Positions 1 through 12,014 are shown, counted from the stretch's first letter. The stretch is 64,000 nucleotides of DNA from Catonia carolina (GCA_035578175.1 JAQMRL010000012.1:21510671-21574670), one strand, 5' to 3'. The notes: a model not told the origin generated them from the letters alone. Made by a program: numbers and translations.

Positions 1-539
1 TAGATTGGATTTGAAAGAAAGGATGTTATCAATGTTATGAAAGAATGTAAAAATTTAATCTTATTAATCGTACAAAAAATATAATTTGATAATAGTTTAT
101 TAAATTTAATGTTCAAACCAACATCTTCCTTAAATAATAGAGGCGTAGTCTATCAATACGTACGGTCTTATTTCAGAGAGTTATTATAATTTTTGTGTGT
201 TTGACTTTTAACTAAAGCAATAATAAACAGAGAGCCATGCACAACTTAATTTCTAATGTATATTAAGGAGACATGAATTGTTAATGTGAATTTTACACTG
301 TTGGCGCAGAACGTGTATATTTTAATTATATATTTTGAGTTAATTATCGGATCCTAAATCAACAAAGAAAAAATCATTATAAAGCGTTAGTTAACGAATG
401 TTTTTTTATTCAGCACCATTTGTGTTTATAACATATCTGAAAATATATAATTGAAATCTAATAGAATTGACCTACAGTTGAAAATATAATTATTTAGGTC
501 TTGCGAGTGAGGCGGCCCACAATGACGGTGTAGTCCGTG

Positions 540-793
540 TGACGTCAATAAAAGATATAATATTGGACCAATCAGAAACTAGTATTCTCAACCAATGAAA
601 AATCTTCAAACCTAACCAATCAGATGTCTTCTTAGGCGTCATTTTGATTGGTTAATATTGTCCAATCAGAGGGCTCATAATAGTTCACTACGTCATTCGA
701 TATCAACCAATGAAAACGTCTCAATCAGTATTACCTCATTTGTCAGTATCGACCTTTCTGATTGGCCCGGTACTGTTCCTGCGCGTGACGTCG
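540..793. promoter_or_regulatory. CCAAT/CRE cluster of the satellite monomer (reference copy)
   Basis: Eight CCAAT/ATTGG pentamers lie within about 205 bp, at 562, 568, 592, 616, 647, 662, 707 and 761, in both orientations. Several spacings are near 24-31 bp. A CRE palindrome TGACGTCA (540-547) bounds one side and TGACGTCG (786-793) the other, with further CGTCA half-sites between. An AT-rich TATAATA lies at 555-561 and CCGCCC-type GC boxes follow downstream. CCAAT clusters with CREs are the usual targets of NF-Y and CREB/ATF factors in animal promoters. Transcription here is an inference. The equivalent cluster occurs in every uninterrupted monomer. Confidence 0.6.
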
Positions 794-1119
794 ACTTAGA
801 TTTTTACATAAATCCGCCCCTTGTCACTGCCCAGTTAACGATACGGCCGAATATTAAACAATTAACGTCTACTGAAATGTTATACCTTCTAGAATTAAGA
901 CGCGTAACAAAAACATTTTTAAACTTATTAAGGTTCTTCCGAGTACGGAATGATTATGGTTTATTGTATGAAACAGCAGTATATTTATACTGCTTTTCAC
1001 AATATGAAATAAAAAAAGTAATAAAAAGGAAGGACAACAATAGCTTGCGTTGTCACATATAAGCTTGCTTAAATTTAAGACATTATTTTGTCGGATACCA
1101 TGCAAACACTACTATACTA

Positions 1120-2792
1120 AAGTCCATTTGATTTCTTCGTGCGGGTGAAGGTCACGCGCTTCTTCCCCTTCCCATCCGCAAGATTTCTCCTCATACCCCT
1201 TACACTACTTCTACATTACTGAATTAAACTACTTCTTTTCTCTTTACGGACTAAAGTTTTGCCTGTTAACGACAAGAAATTTAATGGTTACTCTGAAAAA
1301 CATAAGACATTAGGCCTACTATGATATGTGAAACCCTTTTATTCTACACAATATATTTTCCTAATTTTTGTGCTTAACTTTCGGATCGTTGGAATAGTTC
1401 TATCCTAATATTTCTTTATACAAACTGCACCTTAATAAAAACATCGCCAACCTTTTTTACCTAAAAGAAAAAGATGATTATTTATCTTTTATGTTTTAAA
1501 GAATGCATACAGAAACTGGATTGTTACAAATTTGTATACGACTGAGAAATAAACTGTTAATTACCTTTTATGTAAACTTGAGCGCCGTTCGCAAAGAATT
1601 AATTTCACACAAGTTCTTTTAAATAATTATATACCCTATAAATTATTTATTTGTTTGGATTGTCTGCGAAGATTAGGACTGTTTGCAGCCATCTCAACTT
1701 TCACGCTTAAACAATTGAATTAACTAAACTTACACAAGCCCGCCAAAGAAACTGCACATCTGTATGATACAAAACTTTAATCTGAACTGGTCGAAAGAGT
1801 ATTAAAAATCAAATAAATAGGCCTGTGTGTGGTGACAAAGGTGCTGTAACATGTTTATTTACTTAAAACAATACATGTAAGCTTCATAAAGTCATAAAAT
1901 ATCACAGAGTCATTGCTGACGCATAGTATAATGACCGTGTTTCTATTTCAGTGACTTTTCTATTATTCCATATTACGTTGTAATAGTGCGTACATATAAT
2001 ATCTATAATAACCATAAAACAATATGAATAACAATTATAACAATAATATAATACACATTACATCACGTATATACTATTGCTATTACATGTAACAAAATGT
2101 TTGTCTAAATATACGTCCGGAAATGCTTCGTTGGCGAGTTATGCCTGGCGAAAGATTTTGCCTTGATTCCTGGGCAAAGAGTGAAATAAAGCAATACTGA
2201 AATTTTGAAAAGGTAAATTTAGGAAAATGTTTAGTGGTTTCTTATGGTTTTTATTTAACCTGGGAAACTTAAAAAAATGAGTCCCAGAACTGTATCGCTT
2301 TTACTTTTTAAGAAAACTACGTAAATACATTAAAGAAAAGGCTTAGAAAATACTTTTTAAGTTTAGCGTAAAATAACTCTGTTAAATTACGAATAAAAAC
2401 ACGAAACATTTTAATGCAAATTGTAGAGAATTTTATTCTAAAAAATAATATAAATAACGTCTATGAAAATTAAACTCATTTGAGAAGTTTTTTAATTACA
2501 AACAAAAGAAAAACTGGATTTAGATTTTTTCCATTGCAGTTTTCCTTTTGTTTGTAATTAAACTTCTCGAATGAGGTTAAGTTTAAGTTGATTTAAATAA
2601 CACATTTATGTGTTGGTCTCGTCAGATGTTTTAAGCGTACGGTACTTCACGAAGTGAAATAATGTAACCTGATGAAGGCGTAGGCACAAGTGCACACACA
2701 TACTCCGCGCTGCATCATTCAGACGACTGGTGGGGTAGGCGAGGTGAGGAAGTGGCATGACCTTCACCCGCACGTTGATTTCAAATAGATTA
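1120..2792. mobile_element. 1.67-kb non-autonomous DNA transposon with TIRs
   Basis: This insertion is absent from every other monomer. The empty site reads CTATACTAACGTAAC. The ends form imperfect inverted repeats: AAGTCCATTTGATTTC at the left and TAATCTATTTGAAATC as the reverse complement of the right end, followed by the shared block CGTGCGGGTGAAGGTCA (about 1138 and 2761-2777). The flanks can be read as a TA duplication (1118-1119, 2793-2794) or as TAA. TA aligns the TIRs without an offset and fits the Tc1/mariner superfamily, but TAA (PIF/Harbinger-like) is not excluded. No transposase reading frame is present, only short chance frames. The element is AT-rich. Confidence 0.8.
2473..2578. 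repeat. Large hairpin inside the 1.67-kb element
   Basis: The arms at 2473-2516 and 2537-2578 are inverted repeats of about 42-44 bp with a few mismatches, separated by a 20-nt loop. The core AATTACAAACAAAAG faces CTTTTGTTTGTAATT. It sits about 210 bp inside the right TIR. Long internal palindromes are common in MITE-like elements; the role here is unknown. Confidence 0.85.
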
Positions 2793-3306
2793 TAACGTAA
2801 CACATTGTGATTTTTTCATTGTATATTAAAGTTTATTCTAATAAGGACGTCTCTGAAGTTTTTTTTGTCAACTAATCGTTAGTAGAATCGCCGGAATAAC
2901 CAAACTGAAATTTAGAATATACTTAAACAATACCAAGTAAGAGCAAAATAGAACCTGTGCCCTTTTAACGACAATCGGTCCCACTAAAAACGGTTAACGA
3001 TATGAAAAATTTCTAGGCAATATTTTTAACATTTCTCCGCGTTTATTCGCTGCTTGTGTCAGTATTTTATTTTGTGATGCGAAAATTTAGTATTGCCTAC
3101 AAGATGCAGTTAAACTGTGAAATATTTTTTTAAATTTTAACTGGTACTTCCACGGCTACAATAATCGTTCTGTTTTCTTAGCGAGAGAAGCAAATTTTCG
3201 ACTAAAACATATTAAGAAAATAAGAGGTACTAATGAAATAAACACTTTTAGAGATTCTTACAATGACAGAAGATGATTATACAGTTAGACCTTGCAGTGA
3301 ATATAT

Positions 3307-4089
3307 TGTAACAAGATCGAGAAAAGACGGGATCGCTCACGAATCTTCCAGAATTTCATTCATAAACATAGTTAAGAAATATAAAATTAACAATAATCTA
3401 CACAATAAGATCAGTTATGTAAATGACAGTTATAACCATAAAAGTGTCTATTCATTCATAAGGGTTGAAATAACTATCATAAAGTTCAGGTATACTATTG
3501 TGTACAGCTATTTTTATGAAGTTGTTTATGAGGTTGTTTACGTTTCTATTTACAATAGTTGACTTGTTAACAAAGTGATTTTTCTAGGATTCATTAATAA
3601 AGAGTTATTTTTGTACTTGAGTAGATTTCTCTACTTTTCTGGAACGATCTTTGTGAATGATAATAAAAGGAGGCCCCCGGGCGGCGGTCCAGTCAGTATT
3701 CGTGTGATCTTTGCCGAGAGATTAATGGGGTGTGTATTTACAGGTTACACATCCGAGTATTGTAGTGATTCAAGATTGTTATACCGTCTCTTTGTTGTGT
3801 GTGTATTGGGTAAAGTTAATGTGTAGTTCTGTGAATTCAGCTTGTGTTGTATGTTAGTATAATCTATAAAAGCGATTGTAAGTAGGCTAAGTAAGTTATT
3901 AAGTTATTTATTGTTTGTTATTTATTTTAAGTGAATTATTTAATCATTTATTGTATTTCTTAATTATAATTAGTTTAATCATTTATTTTGTAATCTTTTA
4001 GTGAAATAAACATCTGTAATTGTAAACTTTAGTCTATTAATTATTTAATAACCTAGATCCCGAAACGGACCTTAGCAATAAGTGTCACA
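3307..4089 (+). mobile_element. Solo LTR of a retrotransposon
   Basis: A 783-bp insertion begins TGTAACAAG and ends GTGTCACA, giving the TG...CA rule with a TGT/ACA inverted end. It is flanked by a 4-bp duplication ATAT (3303-3306, 4090-4093). The empty site in other monomers reads GAATATATTAAAGG. Inside are a GC-rich block (about 3670-3690), a TATA box TATAAAAG (3865-3872) and a poly(A) signal AATAAA (4005-4010), an order compatible with U3-R-U5. No internal region or second LTR lies nearby, so it is a solo LTR left by LTR-LTR recombination. Superfamily was not determined (Gypsy-like by size and ends). The 99-codon frame at 3263-3562 spans the junction and is not a gene. Confidence 0.82.
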
Positions 4090-4338
4090 ATATTAAAGGC
4101 GCCGTTTGAATCGTGCGAACTGAAAATTTTTTTAGAAGGCCTGCTACGCTCATGAAAACACGCTTCTACTGAGTGAGACGGTTATAAACAATAAACAAAA
4201 ACCCCGAATTAAATATTTAGTTTTTATTTCAGATAACCTGTAAATGTTTGAACGAACATCAAGCCTAATGATCTAAAAACCCAAATTAATTGTGCCAAGT
4301 ATTTAACATCTCATTATTTACCTACGTTTAAGTTACTT

Positions 4339-6620
4339 GATAGATTGGATTTGAAAGAAAGGATGTTATCAATGTTATGAAGGAATGTAAAAATTGAATC
4401 TTATTAATCGTACAAAAAATATAATTTGATGATAGTTTATTCAAGTAAATGTTAAAACCAACATCTTTCTTAAATAACATAGGCGTAGTCTATCAATACG
4501 TACAGTCTTATTTCAGAGAGTTATCATCATATTTGTGTTTGACTTTTAACTAAAGCAATAATAAACAGAGAGCATTGCACAACTATATTTCTAATGTTTT
4601 TTAAGGAGACATGAATTGTTAATTGGAATTTTACACTGTTGGCGCAGAACGTGTATATTTTAAATATATATTTTAAGTTAAATATCGGATCCTAAATCAA
4701 CAAAAAAATAATCATTATAAAGCGTTAGTTAACGAATGTTTTTTTACTCTGCACCAATTGTGTCTATAACATATCTGAAAACTTATAATTGAAATCTAAT
4801 AGAACTGATCTACAGTTGAAAATATAATTATTTAGGTCTTGCGAGTGAGGCGGCCTACAATGACGGTGTAGTCCGTGTGACGTCAATATAAGATATAATA
4901 TTGGACCAATCAGAAACTGGTATTTTCAACCAATGAAAAATTATCATGTCTAACCAATCAGATGTCTTCTGAGGCGATATTATGATTGGTTAATATTGTC
5001 CAATCAGAGGGCTCATAATAGTTCACTACGTCATCCGATATCAACCAATGAAAACGTCTCAATCAGTATTACGTCATTTGTCAGTATCGAGCTTTCTGAT
5101 TGGTCCGGTACTGTTCCTGCGCGTGACGTCGACTTACATTTTTACATAAATCCGCCCATTGTCACCGCCCAGTTAACGATACGGCCGAATATTAAACAAT
5201 TAGCGTCTACTGAAATGCAATACTTTCTAGAATTAAAACGCGTAACAAAAACATTTTTAAACTTGTTAAGGTTCCTCCGAGTACGGAATTATTATGGTTT
5301 ATTGTATGAAACAGCAGTATATTTATACTGCTTTTCACAATATAAAATAAAAAAAGTCATAAAAAGGAAGGACAACAATAGCTTGCGTTGTCACATATAC
5401 GCTTGCTCAAATTTAAGACATTATTTTGTCGACTACCATGCAAACACTACTATACTAACGTAACACATTGTGTTTTTTTCATTATAGATTGAAGTTTATT
5501 CTAATAAGGACGTCTCTGAATTTTTTTTGTCAACTAATCGTCAGTAGATTCGCCGGAATTACCAAACTGAAATTTAGAATATACTTAAACAATACCTAGT
5601 AAGAGCAAACAAGAACCTGTGCCCTTTTAACGACAATCAGTCCCACTAAAAACGGTTAACGATATGAAAAATTTCTAGGCAATATTTTTGACATTTCTCC
5701 GCGTTTATTCGCTGCTTGTGTCATTATTTTATTTTGCGATGCGAAAATTTAGTATTGCCTACAAGAGGCAGTTAAACTGTGAAATATGTTTTTAAATTTT
5801 AACTGCTACTTCCACGGCTACAATAATCGTTCTGTTTTCTTAGCGAGAGAAGCAAATTTTCGACTAAAACATTATTAAGAAAATAAGAGGTACTAATGAA
5901 ATAAACACTTTTAGAGATTGTTACAATGACAGTTGATGATTATGCAGTTAGACCTTGCAGTGAATATATTAACGGCGCCGTTTGAAATGTGCGAACTGAA
6001 ACCTTTTTTAGAAGCCCTGCTACGATCATGAAATCACGCTTCTACTGAGTGATACGGTTATAAACAATAAAAAAATAACCGAATTAAATATTTAGTTTGT
6101 ATTTCAGATAACCTGTAAATGTTTGAACTAACATCTAGCCTAATGATCTAAAAACCGAAATTAATTGTGCCAAGTATTTAACATCTCATTATTTACCTAA
6201 TTTTAAGTTACTTGTTGCCCATAACAGACAGGTGGAGTGTCAAATTATTTACACTCAATCTGTTTGTTGCAGGGCTAAAATAAATAGTTCTGTTTCTTAT
6301 CACATGGTCAGTCAATTAAATGACTGGATCATTGACGAACAGAAGAGGTAGAGGTGTAAAGGCACTAATCAGAGTTATTTTCTCTGAAAGTATTGAATTT
6401 CATTGTACAGCCAGACCCTATGGTGAATGAAGTGAAGGTGTCATTTACAGAGTGGAAAATATGTGCTTTTCAGAGGGCCCGGCCTGCTGATAAGCATACT
6501 TTTCCACTCAGTGAGGAAGGCAATTGTAAACCACCTCACTCCTCGTTTTACTTAGTAAAACCTTTGGAGGTTCAAACCAGCCTTTTGGCTGTTGACCTAA
6601 ACAACAACAACAAGTTACTT
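4339..6620 (+). repeat. Satellite monomer M2 (type A with 398-bp retroposon)
   Basis: This 2.28-kb monomer is about 1.87 kb of satellite plus the retroposon at 6214-6611. The CCAAT/CRE cluster spans about 4878-5131. It is the paralogue of M18 (55.6-58.1 kb), which has the same variants and an additional SINE in the cluster. A frame at 4996-5463 is open for 155 codons but has no ATG at its start and is not considered a gene. Confidence 0.93.
6214..6611. mobile_element. 398-bp SINE-like retroposon, copy 1
   Basis: The insertion is flanked by a perfect 9-bp duplication AAGTTACTT (6205-6213, 6612-6620); monomers without it have a single AAGTTACTT. It begins GTTGCCCATAACAGAC and ends in a short (AAC)n tail. 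A B-box-like GGTTCAAACC lies close to the right end, which does not fit a normal tRNA-SINE in either orientation. Class is therefore uncertain: SINE, or the 3' end of a LINE with a microsatellite tail. The 89-codon frame inside is a chance frame. Confidence 0.8.
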
Positions 6621-8479
6621 GATAGATTGGATTTGAAAGAAAGGATGTTATCAATGTTATGAAAGAATGTAAAAATTTAATCTTATTAATCGTACAAAAA
6701 ATATAATTTGATAATAGTTTATTAAATTTAATGTTCCAACCAACATCTTCCTTAAATAATAGAGGCGTAGTCTATCAATACGTACGGTCTTATTTCAGAG
6801 AGTTATTATAATTTTTGTGTTTGAATTTTAACTAAAGCAATAATAAACAGAGAGCCATGCACAACTAATTTTCTAATGTTTTTTAAGGAGTAATGAATTG
6901 TTAATTGAAATTTACACTGGTGGCGCAGAACGTGTACATTTTAATTATATATTTTGAGTTAATTATCGGATCCTAAATCAACAAAGAAATAATCATTATA
7001 AAGCGTTACTTAAAGAATGTTTTTTTATTCAGCACCATTTGTGTCTATAACATATCTGAAAACATATAATTGAAATCTAATAGAACTGATCTACACTTGA
7101 AAGTATAATTATTTAGGTCTTGCTAGTGAGGCGGCCTACGATGACGGTGACGTCCGTGTGACGTCAATAAAAGATATAATATTGGACCAATCAGAAACTA
7201 GTATTCTCAACCTATGAAAAATCTTCAAACATAACCAATCAGATGTCTTCTTAGGCGTCATTTTGATTGGTTAATATTGTCCAATCAGAGGGCTCATTAT
7301 AGCCATCCGATATCAACCAATGAAAACGTCTCAATCAGTATTACGTCATTTGTCAGTACCGAGCTTCCTGATTGGTCCGGTACTGTTCCTGCGCGTGAAA
7401 TCGACTTACATTTTTACATCAATCCGCCCATTGTCACCGCCCAGTTAACGGTACGGCCGAATATTAAACAATTAACGTCTACTGAAATGCTATACTTTCG
7501 AGAATTAAAACGCCTACCAAAAACATTTTAAAACTTGTTAAGGTTCTTCCGAGTACGGAATGATTATGGTTTATTGTATGAAACAGCAGTATATTTATAC
7601 TGCTTTTTACAGTATGAAATTAAAAAAGTCATAAAAACTATGCACAAGAATACATTGCGTTGTCACATACAAGCTTGCTTTAATTTAAGACATTATTTTG
7701 TCGGCTACCATGCAAAAATTACTATACAACCGTAACACATTGTGATCTTTTCATTGTATATTAAAGTTTATTCTAATAAGGACGTCTCTGAAGTTTTTTT
7801 GTCAACTAACCGTCAGTAGAATCGCCGGCATTACCAAACTGAAATTTAGAATATACTTGAACAATACCTAGTAAGAGCAAAATACAAATTGTGCCCTTTT
7901 AACGACAATCAGTCACACTAAAAACGGTTAACGATATGAAAAATTTCTAGGCAATATTTTTGACATTTCTCCGCGTTTATTCGCTGCTTGTGTCATTATT
8001 TTTTTTTGCGATGCGAAAATTTAGTATTGCCTACAAGAGGCAGTTAAACTGTGAAATATTTTTTAAATTTCAACTGCTACATCCACGGCTAAAATAATAG
8101 TTCTGTTTTCTTCACGAATGAAGCAATTTTCGACTAAAAAATTATAACAACATAAGAAGTACTGGTGAAATAAACACTTTTAGACCTTGTTCATATGACA
8201 GTAGATTATTATACAGTTAGACCTTGCAGTGTGAATATATTAACGGCGCATTTGCAAGGTGCGAACTGAAAATTTTTTAGAAGACCTGCTTTGCTCATCA
8301 AATGACTTTTCTACTGAAACATACGGTTACAAAACAAGGAAAGTAACCAAATTAACTTTTCAGTTTATTTCAGATAACTTGTAAATATTTGAACTAACTT
8401 CTACCCTAATGTTCTAAAAACTCAAATTAATTGTGCCGAGTATTTAACATCTCATTATTTACCTAATTTTAAGTAACTT
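6621..8479 (+). repeat. Satellite monomer M3 (type C)
   Basis: An uninterrupted 1859-bp monomer and a good reference for the basic unit. The CCAAT/CRE cluster is at about 7159-7405. The distal CRE is altered to GTGAAATCG, a change shared only with M19, which marks the two as paralogues. A stop follows codon 84 of the common open frame. It ends in AAGTAACTT, the junction that always precedes a type B monomer. Confidence 0.94.
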
Positions 8480-10132
8480 TAAAAATCAGATTTGTAAGAA
8501 AGGATGTTATCAAAGTCGTTATGAAAGAACGTTCAAATTTAATCTTACTAATCGTACAAAAAATATAATCTGATATTAGTTTATTAAATTTCATGTTCAA
8601 ACCAACATCTTCCTTAAATAACATAGGCGTAGTACCTCAATACGCACGGTTTTATTTCTAAGAATTATTTAAATTTTTGCGCTTGAATTTTGACTATAGC
8701 AATAAAAACCAGAGAGCAATGCACAACTAATTTTCTAACGTTATTTTAACTAGGAATTAATTGCTGATTAGAGTTTTACACTATTGGCGCAGAACGTGTA
8801 TATTTTTATTATACGTTTTGAGTTAACTATCAGTTCCTAAATCAACAAAGAAATAATCATTAGAGAGCGTTACTTAACGAAATTTTATTTCTTTCGCACT
8901 ATTTGTGTCTTTAACATATCCAAAAATATACTACTAAAATATAATAGAACTGATGTACAGTAGAAAAAAATTATTATTTAGGTCTTGCGGTTAAGGCGGC
9001 CTACAATGTCGACAACGCGCGTGTGACGTCAATGGCAGATATAATATAGAACCAATCAGAAACTAGTATTCTCAACCAATGAAAAATCTCCAAAACTAAC
9101 CAATCAGATGTCTTCTTAGGCGTCATTTTGATTAGTTATTATTGTCCAATCAGAGAGCTCATTATAGTTCACTACGTCATCCGATATGAACCAATGAAGT
9201 CGTCTCATTCAGTATTACGTCATTTGTCAGTGTCGAGCTTCCTGATTGAACCGGTACTTTTCCTGCGCGTGACGTCGCCTTACATTTTTACATAAGACCC
9301 GCCCATTGCCACCGCCCAGTTAATGATACGGCCGAATAATAGAGAATAACGTCTACTGAAATGCAATACGTTCTAGAATTAAAACACGTACCAAAAACAT
9401 GTTAAATTTTGTTAGGGTTCTTCCGAGTACGCAATGATTATGGTATTATTGTATGTAACAACAGTATATTCACTCCTGCTTTTCACACTATGAAATAAAA
9501 AAGTCATAAAAAGGAAGCAAAAGAATAGATTGCGTTGTCACATACAAGCTTGGTGAAATTTAAGACATTATTTTGTCGGCTACCATGCAGACACTACGAT
9601 ACGAACGTAACAAAATGTGATTTTTTCACTGTATATTGAAGTTAAAAAAATATATAAAGTATATTAAAGTTTGTAAATTCTAACAAGGACGTCACTGAAG
9701 TTTTTTGTCAAAAAATCGTAAGTAGAATCGCCGGCATTATAAAACCGAAATTGAGAATATACTTGATCAATACCAAGTAAGAGCAAAATACAAATTGTGC
9801 CCTTTTGACGACAATGAGTCACACTAAACACGGTTAACAATATAAAAAATTTCTGGGCGATATTTTTGACATTTCTCCGCGTTTATTCGCTGCTTGTGTC
9901 ATTATTTTATTTTGTGCTGCGAAAATTTAGTATTGCCTACAAGAGGCAGTTAAACTGTTAAATATTTTTTAAATTTTAACTGCTACTTCCACGGCTACAA
10001 TAATCGTTCTGTTTTTTTAGCGAGAGAAGCAAATTTTCGACTAAAACATATTAAGAAAATAAGAGGTACTAATGAAATAAACACTTTTAGAGCTTCTTAC
10101 AATGACAGTTGATGATTATGCAGTTAGACCTT

Positions 10133-12014
10133 CCAACACCCCGTTATCGCGGCCGGCAACTCATACGGCAAACCAAAGCGATAGGTTGGCAAGGGTGTTA
10201 ACAAAACATTTAAAAAAAATTTAAGGAAGCTCAAAAAAACAAACACTCGGGTAATTCGCTGCATAAATGAAATAAATCTGAACAAGTGAGTTGAAAAAAT
10301 AATTTAATTTTATAACAAGAAATATATATATAGTAAACAGCAAAATTGTACAATGTTACCCAACCTTAAATAGCTAGAAGGTTTAATACAATATCAGGTC
10401 CAAAAAGTACTTCCTGAGGTATATTTTATAACTTTTAAGTGAAACAATAAAAATTAAAGATATATTCATTAAATGAATAACTGAACATCAAAAAATATGG
10501 CCAAATTATTTTGAATTTAAACTTATCCTTTTGTTTAGCATGCTAGCAGCTTACTTTTCGATATACATATTTTATAATTATTACTTTTAGAAATTTTAAA
10601 AATAAAAACACTAAATTCATAATCAACCTTTTCAATAAGGTGTAAAACAAGAATAGTAATAAAAATTATGAAATGAAATGTTAAATTTTATCTTTAGAAT
10701 TTTAAATTTAGAAAAATACACATATTCAAATTCAACCCTTTTAATTAAGAGTAAAAAAAAAATTATTATTATTAAAAAATATTATGCAATGGAAAAATTA
10801 AATTTTACAGAACAATGTTCCTATTTGCTTAGTTTAGCAAAGGAATTAACAGGAAAATCTTTCAAGCAGGTCACTTTGAAATTCACTAATTTTCCTGTCT
10901 AAGACAAGAAGTTACCAAGATGGATCCTAATTTCTGGCGTGATCTTTTCCCCAAAAGGCATCGGTTATCACTTTGAAAACACCTTAAGTAGATGGATGAA
11001 CTCCCCTCATAATAGATAAAATAATAACATATACCCTTTTGTAGTTAACACTTATTTTGAAACACAACTGACATATGCAACCATCAAAGGAAGATCCCAG
11101 ATGAAATTCCCATCCAAATTGGACTCCAAATAACTCAACGAAAGAAATTGTCAGGAAACATTGAACATCAATTACGGGATGCTGGCGAGGTGAAAATTTG
11201 TCATTCTCAGGAGTCGAACTCCATGTACTGATTATAGATATAGTAAGATTATTGAACGGCAATTCCCGTTCCCGGATTTGAACCCTGAAGAAAAGATCGA
11301 GCTAGTGTTAATATTAGGTAAAATAAGCGTCGATCACAAGCAAAAGCACTAACGCATAAAGAATGCAATGTAAATGAATGAAATATAACAAAGTTATGAA
11401 TTTAAAGATAGAAACTTAATACGAGTTGCAATAGATAGACAATAATAAAGTTAAAAAAACTAGACAATTAAAATAAGCTATTACAATTCGAAAAAGAATA
11501 CAATTTACCAATTACAAGGCTTTACATCATTTACAATAAATTTATCATAAGTCATAATTTAGTTTTACATAGATCAAAATCGAATCTAGTAGTCAAGAAA
11601 TTGCAAGTACAATTGCAAAGTAGATACGTTAATACAAAAATATAATTTAATGCAACTAATGATGAATTTCCAGCTTTCGGAATACGAAAATAAAAACAAA
11701 TTACTTACCATGTTTAAATGGGCAAGAAGAATTAACTTTATTCAAAAGTTATAAAATTAAAATACACGTAATAAAATTTACTACATAGTAACCGATCTTA
11801 ACTCAACGAAAATTCAACTAAGAGTGTCTTGTCATGCAAATGGAATTGCTCGATGAGAGGGCGGAACGCAGTTAGCAGAAAAAGCGGTAGAACGCACCAC
11901 CGGACGGTGAGTTAATTAACGTCGCCAGTAGATTCGAGTTATCAGCAACCAAAACAACTAGCGAACGCCAAAAAAACCAAAACAAAACGTAACAATCTGA
12001 AAGCAGATGTTACA
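10133..12014. mobile_element. Unclassified 1.88-kb insertion with terminal hairpins
   Basis: The satellite reads TTAGACCTT before and ACCTTGCAGTG after, giving a 5-bp duplication ACCTT (10128-10132, 12015-12019). The left end folds: AACACCC (10135-10141) and ATCGC (10146-10150) face GCGAT (10178-10182) and GGGTGTT (10193-10199). The right end holds a hairpin GTAACA-A-TCTG / CAGA-TGTTAC at about 11989-12013. On the minus strand it begins TGTAAC, as an LTR would, but the other end is GGTGTTGG rather than CA, so an LTR is not supported. No long frame is present. Only the 74-codon frame at 10678-10902 and the 92-codon minus frame at 10984-11262 occur, and neither is recognised. Confidence 0.65.

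Larger units (their letters stand above)
1..4338 (+). repeat. Satellite monomer M1 (type A) interrupted by two insertions
   Basis: The window begins 2 bases inside the phase motif GATAGATTGG. Without the TIR element (1120-2792) and the solo LTR (3307-4089) the monomer is about 1.88 kb. It shares private variants with M17 at 52.9 kb (for example GGCGGCCCACAATGACGG and CGCCCCTTGTCACTG), so these two are the closest relatives in the window. No host gene is visible. The promoter-like cluster lies at 540-793. Confidence 0.93.

Noticed and set aside
562..765. CRISPR-like array of repeated CCAATCAG motifs
   Set aside because: The motifs are short, in both orientations, unevenly spaced and in an arthropod-type genome. 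They are protein-binding sites, not repeats with spacers.
658..1062. Recurrent open frame of 116-173 codons over and after the CCAAT/CRE cluster (also at 4996, 22182, 29229, 48966, 51238, 53576, 56473)
   Set aside because: Most copies have no ATG at the start (a TTG in TTGTCCAATCAG). Differences between paralogues mostly change the amino acid instead of being silent, and several monomers have stops or frameshifts. No domain is recognised. It looks like a chance frame kept by recent duplication.
6393..6662. 89-codon frame in the 398-bp retroposon, present in seven of the eight copies
   Set aside because: All copies descend from one insertion, so their similarity is not evidence of selection. 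The frame runs through the (AAC)n tail into satellite sequence and has no known domain.
10678..11262. Small genes in the unclassified insertion (74 codons plus, 92 codons minus)
   Set aside because: They are AT-rich low-complexity translations without recognisable domains, and no second copy exists to test conservation.
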